From assembly GCA_001873005.1 (NCBI GenBank), contig MNYE01000058.1, positions 1 to 14,861 of the forward strand: 14,861 nt of DNA, given 5' to 3'. Made by a program: the position numbers and the translations under genes. Shown piece after piece: positions 13,140 to 14,861 of the stretch; positions within the stretch are counted from its first letter, which is position 1, and every line of letters starts with the position of its first letter. The stretch is from Dehalococcoidia bacterium CG2_30_46_9 (GTDB lineage: Bacteria; Chloroflexota; Dehalococcoidia; GIF9; AB-539-J10). The notes under the pieces were generated by a model, which worked only from the letters and a program-made list of their open reading frames with translations, was not told where the DNA came from and ran no database searches.

Positions 13140-13460
13140 GTGACACTTGCCAGCATACGAGAATACGTGGAAGCGGTGCGGAGACGGTATTTTGGGGCAT
13201 CGAAGAAAGAGAAGGGCAAGATTCTAGATGAATTCATTATGGTTACCGGGCTCCACCGAAAGACAGCTGTTCGGCTGTTTCGTTCAGACCATGAGCCTCG
13301 GACAAGCAAGAGGCATGGCAGTCCCAGACAGTATGACATGGCGGTAGCTCTAGTATTGAGAGTGATCTGGGAAGCAACTGACCGGCTGTGTGCCTGTTAT
13401 TGCACTCTTCTCCCGGCCCGTGTAGATTCTCGTTCGAAATTGACCACTGCCGCTACTTAG
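13140..13460 (+). pseudogene. Truncated integrase/transposase N-terminal remnant
   Basis: The only plus-strand coding trace. GTG 13140 with AAAGGAGG upstream opens TLASIREYVEAVRRRYF and ASKKEKGKILDEF, then GLHRKTAVRLFR and PRQYDMAVALVLRVIWEATDRLC. This is the helix-turn-helix N-terminal region of a group of DDE integrase-type transposases often seen in Chloroflexi and other anaerobes. After DRLCA the frame drifts (CYCTLLPARVDS where RLHPFLPxLVDS would be expected) and stops at 13460. The catalytic domain is missing. It is a relic, not an active element; no terminal repeats were recognised. Confidence 0.78.
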
Positions 13461-13539
13461 ATTTAAGACTAACACGGCCTACTATAATCGCTGCCTCAGT
13501 GCCCATTCCTTAAAAGAGCTAGGTAGCTTAACTGCTATC

Positions 13540-13674
13540 CTAAGCCTTTTTACCTTCTCCAGGCTTATAACTGCAGCAGAGTATCTTGCCGCGAAGCTTT
13601 AGGTACTCGCAGTCCTTGCAGTCCTCAGGAAACATGATCTTCTTTTTGTTTAGCTCGCAGGTTCTCTTTGCCAT
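13540..13674 (-). CDS. 44-residue cysteine-rich protein
   Basis: A tiny soluble protein with five cysteines: C6, C19 and C22 (EDCKDCEY), and C33-C34 (KILCCSY), in a lysine-rich background. The spacing suggests a small zinc or Fe-S site. A strong ribosome site (AAAGGAGGAG directly before ATG 13674) supports translation from this start rather than from the longer frame to 13767. No family is recognised. It continues the theme of small cysteine proteins on this strand but lies on the far side of the transposase relic from the arsR operons. Confidence 0.7.
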   Translation of the reverse strand: MAKRTCELNKKKIMFPEDCKDCEYLKLRGKILCCSYKPGEGKKA

Positions 13675-13828
13675 TTCTCCTCCTTTCAGAAACAATCTCT
13701 CCGCGGCGACGACTGTGCTCATTACCAATATGTCTTGACCACAAGCTTCATCCAATCCACCCATCACAGAACATGGTAGACAGCACCAGCGTTGGCAGCC
13801 TGGTGCACCCTATACTTTTTCAGTGCTC

Positions 13829-14026
13829 TTACCTTGGGCATCCTAGCTTTTCTAAGTTATTAACCACTTCCTCCAGTAAGGAAACTGGTATGCCGGCTGT
13901 GAACATGGCTGTGTTTATTGCTATGCCCGGTTTGCCACCAGGTTTTCTCACCCAGGCGAAGCGTGGGGAAGCTTCGTTGATGTCAAGATAAACGCCGCAA
14001 ACATGTTTTAGACGAAGCTTGGACAC
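13829..14026 (-). CDS. Small protein of unknown function
   Basis: A 65-residue soluble protein from GTG 14026, reading SKLRLKHVCGVYLDINEASP, then FAWVRKPGGKPGIAINTAM, and ending VVNNLEKLGCPR, with two cysteines. The amino-acid makeup looks coding and it begins 5 bases after the stop of the membrane-protein gene, suggesting cotranscription. There is no clear ribosome site, so the start is uncertain. No family is recognised. Confidence 0.5.
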   Translation of the reverse strand: MSKLRLKHVCGVYLDINEASPRFAWVRKPGGKPGIAINTAMFTAGIPVSLLEEVVNNLEKLGCPR

Positions 14027-14031
14027 TCTAT

Positions 14032-14379
14032 CTACAAGTAAACAATTAGACTAGGTAGCCACATTCCCAGTATCCAACTGACATAGAATATGATACCTAC
14101 TAATGACCGACCTTTCAACGTATCTGGACAGGTCTTCAGAAAATCGGGAACATCTTGCTCATCTTGTAGAAGATTTGCCAGTTCGGCACGATAGAAATAG
14201 TATCTTTTATGACGGTCAATTAGGTAATATACACCGTAACCGGTGGCAAACGTGATTGCCCGGAAGACTGCCCAACTTGGTAGAACTGCAATAATTTTTT
14301 CCTGCTGAGACATAACAAAGGCGTTCATACCTGTTAAAGCTGTCACAGCCCAAAATTGCTCAGATGTTTGTTTATCCAT
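14032..14379 (-). CDS. Small membrane protein of unknown function
   Basis: A 115-residue protein from ATG 14379 (MDKQTSEQFWAVTALTGMN) with two to three hydrophobic segments: AVTALTGMNAFVM, AVFRAITFATGYGVYYLI, and a C-terminal VGIIFYVSWILGMWLPSLIVYL (as VGIIFYVSWILGMW and LPSLIVYL). A charged soluble part (DRHKRYYFYRAELANLLQDEQ) lies between. The frame is open further upstream to 14571, but that part looks like a shadow of a 26-residue ORF in another frame. The start lacks a good ribosome site, so translation may depend on that upstream ORF. No family is recognised. Confidence 0.6.
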   Translation of the reverse strand: MDKQTSEQFWAVTALTGMNAFVMSQQEKIIAVLPSWAVFRAITFATGYGVYYLIDRHKRYYFYRAELANLLQDEQDVPDFLKTCPDTLKGRSLVGIIFYVSWILGMWLPSLIVYL

Positions 14380-14396
14380 TCGCTGCTGCAAAATGC

Positions 14397-14477
14397 TTAC
14401 GATTGTGTTTTTCGTGGTTGTTCTCCCCTTTGGATTTGGATTTTGTCTAACTTTTTCGAGAGTTCCTCGAATTTCAT
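14397..14477 (-). CDS. 26-residue ORF, leader or 5' part of the membrane-protein gene
   Basis: ATG 14477, preceded by AAAAGGGGTG, encodes MKFEELSKKLDKIQIQRGEQ and a few more residues, then stops at 14397. The peptide is amphipathic and looks like the opening of a real protein. The stop is 17 bases before the start of the membrane-protein gene, whose frame is the -1 frame of this ORF. It could be a coupled leader, or the two may be one gene split by a lost base near the A5 run at 14410. Confidence 0.4.
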   Translation of the reverse strand: MKFEELSKKLDKIQIQRGEQPRKTQS

Positions 14478-14643
14478 AATGACACCCCTTTTGACTCGAA
14501 ATAGTAAAGGCTTCTTCAATTGGTCTACCACGGTTTTCAAAACAGATAACAACTAGCCTCGGCAATTGCACATCTTTTGAAAGCCGGTTTACCTATTTCC
14601 CAAAAACTCCTGCGGGCTACCGCGCCAGCTAGGCTGGTCAAGC

Positions 14644-14861
14644 CTAAGGAACAAGCTTTAACAAATCCACTGCGCTGGTGGCGAAACAGGCTGCTCCCAT
14701 CTTGCAGACCCCGGCGGTCTTCTGACAGCTGGTATCCTCAGCAATGCTCAGCTCGTCAACTGCCTTGGAGAGGGCATCTACCCGGGCTTTAAGGTTTCCC
14801 TTGGTCTCAGCGCAGGGAATAGACTCAGCTTCTATATCCTTAGCCAGCTTCTTCAAGCCCT
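14644..14861 (-). CDS. C-terminal part of an unidentified protein (enters from right edge)
   Basis: An open frame reaches the right edge, so only the last ~72 residues are seen. Visible are an acidic/helical segment (KARVDALSKAVDELSIAE) and four cysteines, one before it (IPCAE) and three after (TSCQKT, GVCKMG, AACFAT), ending LLKLVP. No domain is recognised. It could also start internally at TTG 14856, but no ribosome site is visible within the window. Confidence 0.5.
   Translation of the reverse strand, partial: GLKKLAKDIEAESIPCAETKGNLKARVDALSKAVDELSIAEDTSCQKTAGVCKMGAACFATSAVDLLKLVP

Noticed and set aside
13764..13841. Minus-strand 25-residue ORF starting MPKVRALKKY
   Set aside because: Overlaps the end of the preceding small gene, but has no ribosome site and is too short to support.
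1..14861. CRISPR arrays, tRNA, rRNA, attachment sites
   Set aside because: No spaced direct-repeat array, cloverleaf-like segment, rRNA signature or att-type repeat was recognised by eye on either strand.

Overview
The window looks like a chromosomal stretch of an anaerobic bacterium, most plausibly a Dehalococcoidia-type Chloroflexi or a similar deep-branching anaerobe. The reasons are an FmdE-like protein, a truncated PF04060-type Fe-S protein, many small cysteine-rich proteins, moderate GC, and a style of tightly packed same-strand genes. This assignment is inference from gene content, not from a marker gene. Almost everything is on the minus strand, so transcription runs from high to low coordinates. 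The only plus-strand coding trace is a broken transposase.

Layout in transcription order. (a) 14861-13540: a partial protein entering from the right edge, a 26-residue ORF, a small membrane protein and two small proteins of unknown function. (b) 13460-13140, plus strand: a truncated integrase/transposase remnant. (c) 13094-10570: promoter and operator, ArsR-type repressor no. 2, ABC ATPase, ABC-2 permease, cupin. (d) 10399-6900: a second copy of the same promoter and operator, ArsR no. 1, a PF03773 (ArsP-like) permease, a CxxC thioredoxin-like protein, a CC-motif protein, a small helical protein, a DGC-domain zinc-binding protein, an ArsD-like CC protein and an FmdB-type zinc ribbon. (e) 6754-6580: a decayed fragment of an LMW-phosphatase-type arsenate reductase. 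(f) 6574-3143: a thioredoxin lipoprotein, CcdA-type membrane reductase, ACR3/BASS transporter and Lgt lipoprotein transferase, nearly contiguous. (g) 3088-1: a second DGC protein, a second CC protein, a frameshifted universal stress protein, an FmdE-like protein, a TauE/SafE exporter, and a truncated Fe-S protein leaving at the left edge.

Read together, parts (c)-(g) look like a metalloid or soft-metal stress island. Cysteine-bearing ArsR repressors would sense the ligand, small CC/CxxC/DGC proteins would bind or relay thiol-reactive species, and two or more permeases would export them. CcdA would pass electrons across the membrane to a lipid-anchored thioredoxin whose maturing enzyme, Lgt, is encoded alongside. 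The arsenate reductase is broken, which fits a cell meeting As(III) or another reduced soft metal(loid) rather than arsenate. The substrate itself cannot be read from the sequence.

The most notable structural points are four. The two arsR copies are collinear over 427 bp including promoter and operator. A DGC + CC-protein pair occurs twice. arsC is a relic. The universal stress protein carries a one-base frameshift in an A7 run. No tRNA, rRNA, CRISPR array or convincing terminator was seen.
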